Below, piece after piece: positions 1 to 7,263 of a DNA stretch of 63,947 bases. The notes below the pieces were generated by a model. That model ran no database searches and was not told the origin of the DNA. It saw nothing but the letters and a program-made list of their open reading frames with translations. How positions within the stretch are numbered: the stretch's first letter is position 1; every line of letters starts with the position of its first letter. Origin of the DNA: a virus; IMG/VR virus record IMGVR_UViG_3300022602_000092, positions 1 through 63,947 of that record; one strand, 5' to 3'. The translations under genes were made by a program, and so were the position numbers.

Positions 1-690
1 TCAAAATATCGTTCTTACAGACTTCACTTGGTCAGCAATCTAATATCACAAGATCTAGTTAAATTTGGCAAAGTCAGTTTATTTCTAGACAATTGGCGTG
101 AAACGATTGAAGATCCCAACAGTCTATTAGACCCCAAAGCCAAGGTAACAATATACAATACGCTAAAGAATGTGACAGAATCTTTAATAATTGATACAGA
201 TACACCCGACGGAACCCTCAGTGCCAATATAAAGTTAGAATCGTTAACTGATTCACTATGGCATATAGTCACTGAAACTGTTTACTTTCAGCCCAAACTT
301 CATTTAACAGAAAAAGTCTTCAAGCCTATTATAGCACAAAGACCCTTTATATTAGTAGCCGCTATGGGCAATTTGGCCTATTTAAAATCATACGGATTCA
401 AAACATTTGATCGTTGGATAGATGAGAGTTACGATCTTGAGCCGGATAATTATACAAGAATAGAAAAGATCACTCAAGAAATTGCTAGGCTTTGTGCAAT
501 GCCAATGCCACAGTTAAAGCAGATGCATGAAGAAATGCAGGAGATATTAAAGTTTAATCACGCTCACTTCTACGGTGAGTTTAGAACCATCATCACAAAC
601 GAACTAGTGGATAACTTTGGTGCTATTCTATCCAACAACAATTTGCTCTGTGATTATCTAGACGACGTCAAACAACGTCTACTAAAATAA
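1..690 (+). CDS. Glycosyltransferase-like protein, 5'-truncated (paralog A)
   Basis: The reading frame is open from base 1, so the N-terminus lies outside the window; 229 residues are visible. The C-terminal half has a block with 'TEKVFKPII', then 'GFKTFDRWIDESYDL'. The same block occurs in the products at 33764-34837 and 36161-37249, so this is one of three paralogs. The E-K followed by a hydrophobic stretch and a glycine resembles the nucleotide-sugar binding end of alpha-1,3-fucosyltransferase-like (GT10-type) enzymes, which is the basis for the guess. Its stop codon lies inside the promoter of the next gene. The role, presumably modification of a surface or virion glycan, is inferred. The paralogy is certain, the enzymatic call is not. 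Confidence 0.6.
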   Translation, partial: SKYRSYRLHLVSNLISQDLVKFGKVSLFLDNWRETIEDPNSLLDPKAKVTIYNTLKNVTESLIIDTDTPDGTLSANIKLESLTDSLWHIVTETVYFQPKLHLTEKVFKPIIAQRPFILVAAMGNLAYLKSYGFKTFDRWIDESYDLEPDNYTRIEKITQEIARLCAMPMPQLKQMHEEMQEILKFNHAHFYGEFRTIITNELVDNFGAILSNNNLLCDYLDDVKQRLLK

Positions 691-693
691 ATA
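687..693 (+). promoter_or_regulatory. Late-type promoter ATAAATA
   Basis: ATAAATA followed by CACT, matching the T4 late consensus TATAAATA. Its TAA (688-690) is also the stop codon of the upstream gene. An AAGGAG ribosome site follows about 8 bases before the ATG at 713. Confidence 0.6.
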
Positions 694-712
694 CACTATC
701 AAGGAGATAAAA

Positions 713-1291
713 ATGGCACTAATCGATAGCGTATTAAATTTAGTAAACAAAAAAGCAAAAGATCCCGATGCACCAAAGCCGGCCCCAGGATCACGTAGTG
801 AGCGCGAAGCAAAGATCAAAGACAAAGCAGGTATGGTTATTAATATTTTTGCATTGTTGCTGGCGGTTAATACTTACTTTGGTAGTGGCTTTAGTAGCAC
901 AATAATGAACAACACCATCAAGGCCAACGATTTGTGGAATTTCTATCAAGCGAAAAGTATTAAACAAACTGAATATGAATTGGCCGCTGAGCAAATTGAA
1001 AGTAGAAATCCAGCACTAGCGGACAAGTGGAAAGCCAAAGCCGCCAGTTACGAAGAAGGCCCAGAAGGCAAAAAAGCACTATTCGAAAAAGCCAAGGCAC
1101 TTGAAGCAGAACGCGACCAAGCCAAGAAACGTAGCCCATGGATGAGTTATGCTAGTACTGCATTTCAAATGGCCATTGTTGTATTGTCTGCAAGTATTCT
1201 AGCAGTTAGTATGTACTTGTTTTGGGCCAGTTTTGCGGTAGCCGGTATTGGGGTACTGTTAATGAGTCAAGGATTATTGCTTTGGATTTGA
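713..1291 (+). CDS. DUF4337-like membrane protein
   Basis: 192 residues with a basic N-terminus, one hydrophobic segment near 40-55, a charged helical middle and two hydrophobic segments near 145-190. The stretch 'NDLWNFYQAKSIKQTEYELA' is characteristic of DUF4337 proteins, which are small bacterial inner-membrane proteins of unknown function. The start is supported by AAGGAG 8 bases upstream and by the late-type promoter at 687. The neighbours on the same strand are glycosyltransferase-like genes with no obvious functional link. It may alter the host membrane during infection, which is speculation. Confidence 0.75.
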   Translation: MALIDSVLNLVNKKAKDPDAPKPAPGSRSEREAKIKDKAGMVINIFALLLAVNTYFGSGFSSTIMNNTIKANDLWNFYQAKSIKQTEYELAAEQIESRNPALADKWKAKAASYEEGPEGKKALFEKAKALEAERDQAKKRSPWMSYASTAFQMAIVVLSASILAVSMYLFWASFAVAGIGVLLMSQGLLLWI

Positions 1292-1294
1292 TGG

Positions 1295-1301
1295 ATAAAT
1301 A
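1295..1301 (+). promoter_or_regulatory. Late-type promoter ATAAATA
   Basis: ATAAATA begins 3 bases after the TGA of the DUF4337 gene and precedes a TAGGAG ribosome site (about 1311) for the gene at 1322. Confidence 0.55.
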
Positions 1302-1321
1302 ACAGTAACTAGGAGATAGCA

Positions 1322-1645
1322 ATGGCATATATACGCATCACAACGATGTCCAATCCCGATGGCAATTTTTCAAATGCGAACGATGCTTGGGCGAGTCGAT
1401 ATTCAACACTGACATCAGATCAATTGACCACTCTGGAGTCAATATCAAATCAGTATCCAAGAACAGTGTCATGGAATAACGAAACTAAAAAATTACTTAC
1501 AGTTGTAACTTTTCCAGACGAAGCGGCCCACGCCGCATGGTGTACTGCAAAAAGAACTGCTATGGGTGTAGCCGATGAGGAAAATACATTGCCGGTTGTC
1601 CCGGGATGGACCCAAGAGCCCCTAGTATTCAAAACAATTGCATAA
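1322..1645 (+). CDS. Small hypothetical protein
   Basis: 107 residues, soluble, with no signal peptide or membrane segment. The start is fixed by TAGGAGAT a few bases upstream and a late-type promoter at 1295. I recognise no domain. The sequence is rich in Thr/Ser/Asn and aromatic residues, as in small virion or cytosolic late proteins, with two tryptophans near the C-terminus. It lies alone between the DUF4337 gene and a glycosyltransferase that has its own promoter. Confidence 0.6.
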   Translation: MAYIRITTMSNPDGNFSNANDAWASRYSTLTSDQLTTLESISNQYPRTVSWNNETKKLLTVVTFPDEAAHAAWCTAKRTAMGVADEENTLPVVPGWTQEPLVFKTIA

Positions 1646-1679
1646 CTACGTAAAATAATATTTCTGTAATATTCAAAAA

Positions 1680-1687
1680 TATAAATA
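1680..1687 (+). promoter_or_regulatory. Late-type promoter TATAAATA
   Basis: Exact TATAAATA followed by CTTG, 21 bases before the ATG at 1709. This is a perfect match to the T4 late promoter core. Confidence 0.7.
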
Positions 1688-1708
1688 CTTGCACAATTCG
1701 AGAAATAA

Positions 1709-2767
1709 ATGGCAAAAGTTCTATTCATCCTTAAGCGCCGCGAAGACTACAGCGCGGTGCACCACAGTCACCAAGGCCTAAGTACAGGTCTTTTCAACTC
1801 TGCTAGTTTTGTTGACACTATGTTAAACGAAAACGGCGTTCAAAGCAAAATGGTTGTTGTTCCAGACAATAATGCAATTGATCGAGAGGTTACGCTGTAT
1901 AAACCCACTCATGTTATCATTGAAGCATTGTGGGTTGTACCACAAAAGTTTGCAATATTACAAAAACTTCACCCCAGCGTAAAATGGATTATCCGTTTAC
2001 ATAGCGAGATGCCATTTATGGCTGGTGAAGGTATGGCCATGGACTGGATTGCAGACTATTTGAGTTTTAAAAATGTGTATCTTGGTGTCAATGCTCCGCG
2101 TATGCTGAGAGAATGTAAAAACTATTTGCAAATTAAATATCCCGGAAGAATATGGGATTATCAAATAATTTACTTGCCCAACTATTATCCGCAAGATTAC
2201 AAAACAAAACCCCTGAACAAAGACAAGGACGTAGTTGATATTGGATGCTTTGGCGCAGTTCGTCCTCTTAAGAATCATTTATTACAAGCATTTGGTGCAA
2301 TAGAGTTTGCTGATAGTATTGGCAAAAAACTTCGCTTCCATGTCAATGCCGGACGTATTGAAATGCAGGGCGGACCAGTGATCAATAATCTAAAAGGCCT
2401 ATTTCAGCAACTAAGTGACACCGGGCATGAGATGATAAATCATCAATGGACTCCAAGAGAGGAATTTTTAAAATTATGCGGTCAAATGGATATAGGCCTA
2501 CAAGTTAGTTTCAGTGAAACATTTAACATTGTGGGTGCGGATTTAATCAGTCAAGGAGTTCCGTTGGTGGGCAGTAGCGAAATACCTTGGGCAGTGACTG
2601 CTTTTACTGCTGACCCCACTAATAGTCAAGATATTGCCAGCAAATTAAAATTAGCATATAATATGCCCTGGTTGAATTCCAAAGCCAATCAATGGAGTTT
2701 AACACGTTATACAAATGAAACTATTAAAGTTTGGACTAAATACTTTAATAAAGGATACCAATCATGA
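1709..2767 (+). CDS. GT4-like glycosyltransferase
   Basis: 352 residues. The C-terminal half looks like a GT-B Rossmann domain: 'DIGCFGAVRPLKNH' opens it, and 'SETFNIVGADLISQGVP' (about 269-285) matches the E-x-F-x-x-x-x-x-E/D region where GT4 enzymes bind the nucleotide sugar. The N-terminus ('MAKVLFILKRREDYS') fits the first beta strand of the acceptor domain. It would move a sugar from a nucleotide donor to an unknown acceptor in the cytoplasm. A perfect TATAAATA lies upstream, and the stop overlaps the next start (ATGA at 2764), suggesting coupled translation with the small paralogs. The family is fairly sure; the acceptor is unknown. Confidence 0.75.
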   Translation: MAKVLFILKRREDYSAVHHSHQGLSTGLFNSASFVDTMLNENGVQSKMVVVPDNNAIDREVTLYKPTHVIIEALWVVPQKFAILQKLHPSVKWIIRLHSEMPFMAGEGMAMDWIADYLSFKNVYLGVNAPRMLRECKNYLQIKYPGRIWDYQIIYLPNYYPQDYKTKPLNKDKDVVDIGCFGAVRPLKNHLLQAFGAIEFADSIGKKLRFHVNAGRIEMQGGPVINNLKGLFQQLSDTGHEMINHQWTPREEFLKLCGQMDIGLQVSFSETFNIVGADLISQGVPLVGSSEIPWAVTAFTADPTNSQDIASKLKLAYNMPWLNSKANQWSLTRYTNETIKVWTKYFNKGYQS

Positions 2768-2967
2768 GTAAACACAGAGTAAGACTACACAAATGGGATA
2801 ACGGCATTTTACGTTCAGTTAATCATTTCTTTGATTCATACGAAGAGGCGATTGAATTTGCCAATAATTCTGATTCCCAGGGTGTTAAGATTTACAATGA
2901 TGATGGCGAACTAGTTCAATCTATGAGCCCTGCGCCAGTTGCTGATACATCAGCAGATGCATCTTAA
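2764..2967 (+). CDS. Small hypothetical protein, tandem paralog 1
   Basis: 67 residues, starting inside the stop codon of the glycosyltransferase (ATGA). It pairs with the next gene. Both begin with 'MS-K-VRLHKW/KVHKW', then have an 'EEA/EAA' helix and end the core with 'GVKIYN.DGELV' or 'GIKVYNETGEM'. This suggests a duplicated compact alpha/beta fold. A short acidic Ala/Asp tail follows. Function unknown. Confidence 0.6.
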   Translation: MSKHRVRLHKWDNGILRSVNHFFDSYEEAIEFANNSDSQGVKIYNDDGELVQSMSPAPVADTSADAS

Positions 2968-2976
2968 GGCAACACA

Positions 2977-3192
2977 ATGAGCCATAAAGTCAAAGTCCAC
3001 AAGTGGTTAGATGGTGCCTTACAAACTGTAGAGCATTTATTTGAATCCGCAGAAGCGGCTATGGGGTTTTTAGATACTGATGAGGGCAAGTATGCCCATG
3101 GTATCAAGGTGTATAATGAGACTGGTGAAATGATTCACGCATTAAATCCCGACATTGAAACTAATCTAGTTGCAGAAGCCGGCTACGCCTAA
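2977..3192 (+). CDS. Small hypothetical protein, tandem paralog 2
   Basis: 71 residues and a diverged copy of the preceding gene, with the same HKW start, central helix and 'IKVYNETGEM' strand. It starts 9 bases after the previous stop, so the two are probably co-translated from the glycosyltransferase transcript. Its last bases overlap the 3' end of the opposite-strand DD-peptidase by 4 bases. No function is recognised. Confidence 0.6.
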   Translation: MSHKVKVHKWLDGALQTVEHLFESAEAAMGFLDTDEGKYAHGIKVYNETGEMIHALNPDIETNLVAEAGYA

Positions 3193-3902
3193 TCAATATT
3201 TCTAATTATAATCTCTGCTTCAGGGATTCTCGTATGCGTATTCTTACTACCCAGTAGCACAAGAATACGCTTTCCCACTTCAGTATCAAGCATCATAACC
3301 AAGCATCCACCAGAGGCTCTTATATAGCCAGTTTTGCTGACTATAATGTGTTGGTTATATCCAATAATTGGATTCGTATTGCGAAATACTATCCACTTTT
3401 TCTTGATCTTGATTTTTGCAGTGCTTGTGTGCGCTGCCGCATTGACAATGGGATATTTTGAGGCTTCCATCACCAAGTTGACCAAATCCTCTGCGGTGCT
3501 CACATTGAACACCGATAGTCCAGTGGGTTCTACATAGCGAGTATGTGTCATATACAAAGACTGGGCTTTTTCATTCATTGCTTTGACACAAGAATCTCGG
3601 CCGTTGGGGTAGTTATTGCACAAAGCGTCTGCGGCGCTGTTATCACTCTTGACCAGGGCCAATTGTATTAGTTGCTCCCGAGTATATTTTCCTATATGTT
3701 CATCGAGATTTTGATGAGCATCTATTACAACCATTACAGTCATCAGTTTGCTTATACTGGCAATAGGATGTACTTCATCGGTGTTTTCACCTTTGAGTAC
3801 ACGACCGTCTTCGTTGGCCACTAGCCAACTTGTTGCTGTTATGTCGTTTGCGTGTGCTGAAAATAAAGCCAGTGATAGTGCTATAGAGGTTAAAAAACGC
3901 AT
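3189..3902 (-). CDS. Secreted D,D-peptidase, S11 / penicillin-binding-protein fold
   Basis: 237 residues with a cleavable signal peptide (hydrophobic 4-15, likely cut after AHA18). All three serine-peptidase motifs of the S11 family are present: S49-I-S-K52 (nucleophile and base), S86-D-N88, and a K-T-G in 'VSKTGYIRASGG'. This family cuts D-Ala-D-Ala stem or cross-link bonds of peptidoglycan in the periplasm. At 237 residues it is shorter than host PBP5/6 proteins and resembles compact PBP7-type endopeptidases. It starts within the stop of the 44-residue membrane peptide (TAATG), which itself overlaps the LysM/transglycosylase gene. The three probably form a lysis or cell-wall-remodelling unit. 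A phage-borne PBP-fold endolysin is uncommon. Confidence 0.8.
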   Translation of the reverse strand: MRFLTSIALSLALFSAHANDITATSWLVANEDGRVLKGENTDEVHPIASISKLMTVMVVIDAHQNLDEHIGKYTREQLIQLALVKSDNSAADALCNNYPNGRDSCVKAMNEKAQSLYMTHTRYVEPTGLSVFNVSTAEDLVNLVMEASKYPIVNAAAHTSTAKIKIKKKWIVFRNTNPIIGYNQHIIVSKTGYIRASGGCLVMMLDTEVGKRILVLLGSKNTHTRIPEAEIIIRNID

Positions 3903-4036
3903 TATTTGATTATGGATTGAATTGTGTCCAGCACTTCTTCTCCCACCTGGACCACTACGATTGATATTAATACTATTACACTGATTGTAACAAATACGTC
4001 AACAAATGTCAATGATTTTAGTTTATTTTTTATCAT
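3902..4036 (-). CDS. 44-residue single-span membrane peptide (holin or spanin-like candidate)
   Basis: A short gene that is easy to miss. Its ATG at 4036 overlaps the TGA of the LysM gene (ATGA), and its TAA at 3902-3904 overlaps the ATG of the DD-peptidase (TAATG). The 44 residues have a basic start (MIKNKLK), one strongly hydrophobic stretch (about 11-31, rich in Val/Ile) and an acidic amphipathic tail ending 'DTIQSIIK'. Position between two cell-wall enzymes plus a single transmembrane segment suggest a small holin or pinholin-like component. No family is recognised, so this is inference from context and topology. Confidence 0.6.
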   Translation of the reverse strand: MIKNKLKSLTFVDVFVTISVIVLISIVVVQVGEEVLDTIQSIIK

Positions 4037-4995
4037 CTCATACTCATAAAGTTTTCTAAAGTATCTTTGACGTCTTGAATTGTGAAATAGGTCTTGTGCT
4101 TGTTCTTGCCAAATGCAGGATTATCTTCCCAAATCTTGTTCATATTCAATTTTGTTCCGGGCAATCTTCCGCCACCTTTTTGGCCTATTATTGTGTTGGG
4201 ATCTTGGCCCACATACTTGGGTATGAATATACTCATGTAAAGATCTCCAGCATTCATACCGGGTCTGGAAGTCTTTTTAAGAAATCTATACACATAGTCC
4301 AGTTGTTGAGTACCGCTCATGCGTTTGAGTTCTTCAGTGCTTGTGCCCAAATCTCTGGCAGTTTCGTGTGTAAATTGTATAAGACCCACTGCTCCGGGTA
4401 TGCGTTGTCCGGTGTCTGTATGTGAATCAGGTGCTTGTATCGAAGGACTAAATGTACGTATGGTTTCATGACCCATAATACCAAGTAACGCATTTACTTG
4501 AAGTCCAAGTCGGCTTGCAACGTCTTTTAACTTGTCCATAAACCCGGGTTCGTTTAACGCACTCTTGGGATTATTGACTGCTATTGATTTGGGAACTTCT
4601 GTGGATTTAGTGGGTTCTGCCGCTTTTCGACTGTGTTCAATACCTTTGTCATCGGGATCTGCATATATACTTTTCCCTGGAACTACTGGTTTTTGTGCAA
4701 CTGGCTCTGGAGTCTTGGTTGAGCCAACGGGCGTAGGTGTGCCGTATTCCGGAATCTTTATTACTTGGCCCACTTCTAATTTGGTATTGGGAGACATACC
4801 ATTAAGTTTGTATATATCTTTGGGGTCTACACTAAGTTTTCTACCAAGAGAATATATTGTATCGCCTTTGGCAACTTCCAATTTATAGAAGTTTTCTTTG
4901 GGCGCCTTGGCCAATGCACCGCCGGTAGCGGCGACAGCACCTGCGGCTCCCAGTCCTCTTAAAAATCCTCTACGATCTATTTCTGTAATTTTCAT
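4033..4995 (-). CDS. LysM plus lytic-transglycosylase-like cell-wall hydrolase
   Basis: 320 residues from the ATG at 4995; an in-frame ATG at 5016 would add seven. I prefer 4995 because a CTAAATA promoter element sits inside the longer version. The N-terminus has a Tat-like RRGFLRG followed by an Ala/Gly-rich hydrophobic stretch. A LysM domain covers about 36-83 ('KGDTIYSLGRKLSV', then 'GQVIKIPE'), followed by a Pro/Lys/Thr linker. A lysozyme-like domain starts near 155, with a candidate catalytic Glu at about 177 in 'GIMGHE' and 'GLIQFTHETA' downstream, as in SLT/GH23-type enzymes. It would bind and cleave peptidoglycan. The start 'MKITE' also resembles the capsid-targeting signature seen on other genes here, so it could be a virion-associated entry enzyme rather than an endolysin. 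Confidence 0.75.
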   Translation of the reverse strand: MKITEIDRRGFLRGLGAAGAVAATGGALAKAPKENFYKLEVAKGDTIYSLGRKLSVDPKDIYKLNGMSPNTKLEVGQVIKIPEYGTPTPVGSTKTPEPVAQKPVVPGKSIYADPDDKGIEHSRKAAEPTKSTEVPKSIAVNNPKSALNEPGFMDKLKDVASRLGLQVNALLGIMGHETIRTFSPSIQAPDSHTDTGQRIPGAVGLIQFTHETARDLGTSTEELKRMSGTQQLDYVYRFLKKTSRPGMNAGDLYMSIFIPKYVGQDPNTIIGQKGGGRLPGTKLNMNKIWEDNPAFGKNKHKTYFTIQDVKDTLENFMSMR

Positions 4996-4999
4996 ATTG

Positions 5000-5006
5000 T
5001 ATTTAG
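5000..5006 (-). promoter_or_regulatory. Late-type promoter CTAAATA, 4 bases from start codon
   Basis: On the minus strand CTAAATA-CAAT-ATG. Only 4 bases separate the element from the ATG at 4995, so any transcript from it would be essentially leaderless. Confidence 0.5.
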
Positions 5007-5046
5007 TAGATTTCAACGAAGTAATATTAGATACATATTATAACAC

Positions 5047-5053
5047 ATAAATA
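5047..5053 (+). promoter_or_regulatory. Late-type promoter ATAAATA, 7 bases from start codon
   Basis: ATAAATA-CTCTAAC-ATG. No Shine-Dalgarno sequence lies between the element and the ATG at 5061, implying a leaderless or near-leaderless transcript. Confidence 0.6.
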
Positions 5054-5060
5054 CTCTAAC

Positions 5061-5705
5061 ATGAAGCCCACAATTGCCCTGTTTATCCATGATCCCAAGT
5101 GCTCGGTCCAATCTGGAAACGGGATAATGAAGGCTTTGGGCACGCATTATAACTTCAAACTCTTCTCCAAAAATGTTGTAGAACAAGGATTCTTTGATTC
5201 TGTAGACATGATAGCGGTGCCTGGAGGTTTTGGTGACAGTGACAGTTACGACAATCTGCTAAAACACAACGAAAAAGAAATAAGAAACTACGTACATAAT
5301 GGCGGTAAGTATCTGGGTATTTGCATGGGCGCTTACTGGGCCGGACGTCATTATTTTGATATCCTAGAAGATGTTGAACCTGTACAATATATTCGACGCC
5401 CCGGTACGGATACTCGTCGTCCGCACGCCAAAGCCGTTGAGGTTACTTGGCAGGGCGAACACGATCGCATGTTCTTTTATGATGGGTGTGCTCTGGTGGG
5501 CAACAAACGTAGATTCAAAACTGTTGCCACTTATGCCAATGGCGATCCAATGGCTATAGTACAGGGCCAAATTGGCTTAATTGGGTGCCACCCCGAAAGC
5601 GAACAGTTTTGGTACGACTCCTACAAGTATATGAAACCTCATTGGCATCGGGGTCGACATCACAGACTACTATTAGAGTTTGTGGATCAATTAATGGCCA
5701 AATAA
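5061..5705 (+). CDS. Class I glutamine-amidotransferase-like protein (BPL_N type)
   Basis: 214 residues. Flavodoxin-like glutaminase fold: 'AVPGGFGDSDSYD' (oxyanion-side loop), 'GGKYLGICMGAYWAG' (nucleophile elbow with the Cys) and 'GLIGCHPESEQFW' (catalytic His and Glu). This arrangement matches the biotin-protein-ligase N-terminal-like (BPL_N) family, whose members hydrolyse or transfer amide nitrogen or act as peptidases; the substrate is unknown. The gene sits alone on the plus strand between minus-strand genes, with its own late-type promoter and no leader. An amide-nitrogen donor would suit the PP-loop ATPases elsewhere in the window, but that link is speculative. Confidence 0.75.
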   Translation: MKPTIALFIHDPKCSVQSGNGIMKALGTHYNFKLFSKNVVEQGFFDSVDMIAVPGGFGDSDSYDNLLKHNEKEIRNYVHNGGKYLGICMGAYWAGRHYFDILEDVEPVQYIRRPGTDTRRPHAKAVEVTWQGEHDRMFFYDGCALVGNKRRFKTVATYANGDPMAIVQGQIGLIGCHPESEQFWYDSYKYMKPHWHRGRHHRLLLEFVDQLMAK

Positions 5706-5867
5706 TTAACGTTTTTCTCGTTTCTCTTTAACATCGTCAGCGTCAGCACTTTGTACAACAGGTGCAGGTTCAATATACTTGTCCCATATTATATTCCCAC
5801 TGTTCCACCCAAATACTGTAAAGAATCCCACTATTACTGAGCCAACAGTTAATTCTAGTATGCCCAT
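5706..5867 (-). CDS. 53-residue membrane protein
   Basis: A short gene filling the space between two larger ones. Its ATG at 5867 overlaps the TAA of the sugar dehydrogenase (TAATG), and its TAA begins one base after the opposite-strand stop at 5705. The product has one hydrophobic segment (about 3-20), then 'NSGNIIWDKYIEP' and a highly charged tail ending 'KEKREKR'. The perfect tiling with its neighbours supports it as a real gene. Likely a small inner-membrane protein; function unknown. Confidence 0.6.
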   Translation of the reverse strand: MGILELTVGSVIVGFFTVFGWNSGNIIWDKYIEPAPVVQSADADDVKEKREKR

Positions 5868-6658
5868 TATAGTTTCCTCAACTTGTTATTTGTTTGTATA
5901 GCAGTTGACAACATGTTCATTTCAATGTCTGATTCATTGGCCATGTTGAGCAGTGCTGACGTATCCTTGGGGAAACATGCCCCACCAAATCCCCGTTTCC
6001 CGTCTGAGCCCGGGACTCGCCAATGGGTATATCCCAGTCGTTCATCACTTTCGGCAATACCTGCAACTGTTTCCCAATTGATGTTTAGTCGTTCACAAAG
6101 AGCCGCATATTCGTTGTTCATAACCACCTTCATGGCCAACATGGTATTGGCCACATACTTAAACATAGCGGCTTCGGCTACGCTACAATATTGCACATGG
6201 TCAGGCTCAAAGTAGGTATAGGGCACAATGTACTTTGCGGCTTCTTCCCAAAGTTTGGGCTTACTGCCGATAATAATGTTTATAGGATTGATGTAATCAA
6301 AGTTGGCCTTGGCAGCAGTTAAAAACTCTGGGGCATGTATCAGTTTTAGTCCCAGTTCATTTTCCAATCTTCTGTATGTAATGGGAGGTGCAGTACTTTT
6401 ACAAATAACAATACCTTCATAGCCCAGTAACTGTTCTAGCACAGTTTCCAGTATTGTGGTATCACATTCGCCATGTTCACTTTGTGGAGTTGGGACACAT
6501 ACAAAGATGGCTTCGCATTTGGCTTTTATTTTATCTATGGATTTTGATATTTCTGGGTATGCAGGATCGTGTATTTTGACTTTGATTTTGTCATATCCTG
6601 CAAAACTGTTTGCCACTGCCTTGCCCACAAAGCCATAGCCTATAATGCCTATCTTCAT
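5867..6658 (-). CDS. UDP-glucose/GDP-mannose 6-dehydrogenase-like enzyme
   Basis: 263 residues. The N-terminal Rossmann motif 'GIIGYGFVGKAVA' binds NAD, 'FVCVPTP' is typical of the family, 'CKSTAPP' follows, and 'GFGGACFPKD' carries the catalytic Cys at about 228. Family members oxidise the C6 hydroxyl of a UDP- or GDP-sugar twice to give a uronic acid donor. Cellular enzymes are about 390-450 residues; this one ends soon after the central domain and lacks the C-terminal UDP-binding domain, as in short phage versions. A CAGGAG ribosome site precedes the ATG. It fits the glycan-related genes in the window. Sugar specificity is unknown. Confidence 0.85.
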   Translation of the reverse strand: MKIGIIGYGFVGKAVANSFAGYDKIKVKIHDPAYPEISKSIDKIKAKCEAIFVCVPTPQSEHGECDTTILETVLEQLLGYEGIVICKSTAPPITYRRLENELGLKLIHAPEFLTAAKANFDYINPINIIIGSKPKLWEEAAKYIVPYTYFEPDHVQYCSVAEAAMFKYVANTMLAMKVVMNNEYAALCERLNINWETVAGIAESDERLGYTHWRVPGSDGKRGFGGACFPKDTSALLNMANESDIEMNMLSTAIQTNNKLRKL

Positions 6659-6693
6659 TGAATCTCCTGTATTATTCGACGATTATACTACAA

Positions 6694-6993
6694 TTAAGTC
6701 ATGTTTCCTAGTAGGATATGATTACTTTTTTCACCAACTCCCAGTACACATGCCATTTTATTATTATATTGAACTAGACTCCAGGTATGTGTTTTAGTGT
6801 TAACAAATAGTATATACTTGGTTTTATCATCAACCCCTGTCCAAAATGGTTGCTCATTGCTGTCAGCAGTCAAGCCCTCAATTATTGTTTTGGGATCTGC
6901 ACAAACCATTTTCTTGTTGTGGGTACTGAGTTCTTTGGCGTGTGCTACTAAGCTGGTTAGGATTAATATCGACACCACTGCTAATTGACGCAT
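6694..6993 (-). CDS. Small secreted hypothetical protein
   Basis: 99 residues with a clear signal peptide (hydrophobic 4-17, cut likely after AHA). The mature part is about 80 residues with two cysteines and 'TKYILFVNTKTHTWSLVQY', reading like a small periplasmic beta-rich domain. AAAGGA lies upstream of the start, with a late-type promoter at 7009. It belongs to a run of three secreted products (6694-9051). Function unknown. Confidence 0.6.
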   Translation of the reverse strand: MRQLAVVSILILTSLVAHAKELSTHNKKMVCADPKTIIEGLTADSNEQPFWTGVDDKTKYILFVNTKTHTWSLVQYNNKMACVLGVGEKSNHILLGNMT

Positions 6994-7008
6994 TGTGGTT
7001 CCTTTTGG

Positions 7009-7015
7009 TATTTAT
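7009..7015 (-). promoter_or_regulatory. Late-type promoter ATAAATA containing upstream stop codon
   Basis: Minus-strand ATAAATACC. The TAA (7014-7012) is also the stop codon of the gene at 7012-7263. AAAGGA follows before the ATG at 6993. Confidence 0.55.
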
Positions 7016-7263
7016 TTGCTACTTACTTGGGTCGCAGTTTTTTCGCAAATATCTTCGTTCTTTATCATTATAGCACCGCCACAACGGTATTCGCAAATTT
7101 TTAAACCACGATTGGTGATTTGCGTGTCAATTAAATTGCAGGTTTGAGTAAATGCCGCAATGGGTGTGGGGTTGATATTGATAGTGACGTTTTTTGGAAC
7201 AAAAGGAGTAACTAGTGCCGCAGCCGTTGTTACTCCCACCAATAATTTACTTGGTTGCTTCAT
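7012..7263 (-). CDS. Small secreted cysteine-containing protein
   Basis: 83 residues with an N-terminal hydrophobic signal (about 7-22) and four or more cysteines in the mature part ('QTCNLIDTQ', 'LKICEYRCGGA', 'NEDICEK'), consistent with disulfides in the periplasm. The ATG directly abuts the stop of the barrel-like protein gene (7264), so the two are probably co-translated. No family recognised. It may be a partner or chaperone of the outer-membrane-like protein, from context only. Confidence 0.55.
   Translation of the reverse strand: MKQPSKLLVGVTTAAALVTPFVPKNVTININPTPIAAFTQTCNLIDTQITNRGLKICEYRCGGAIMIKNEDICEKTATQVSSK

Noticed and set aside
4532-4888. Plus-strand open frame inside the LysM gene
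   Set aside because: Antisense to a well-supported gene, with no ribosome site or recognisable product; a shadow.
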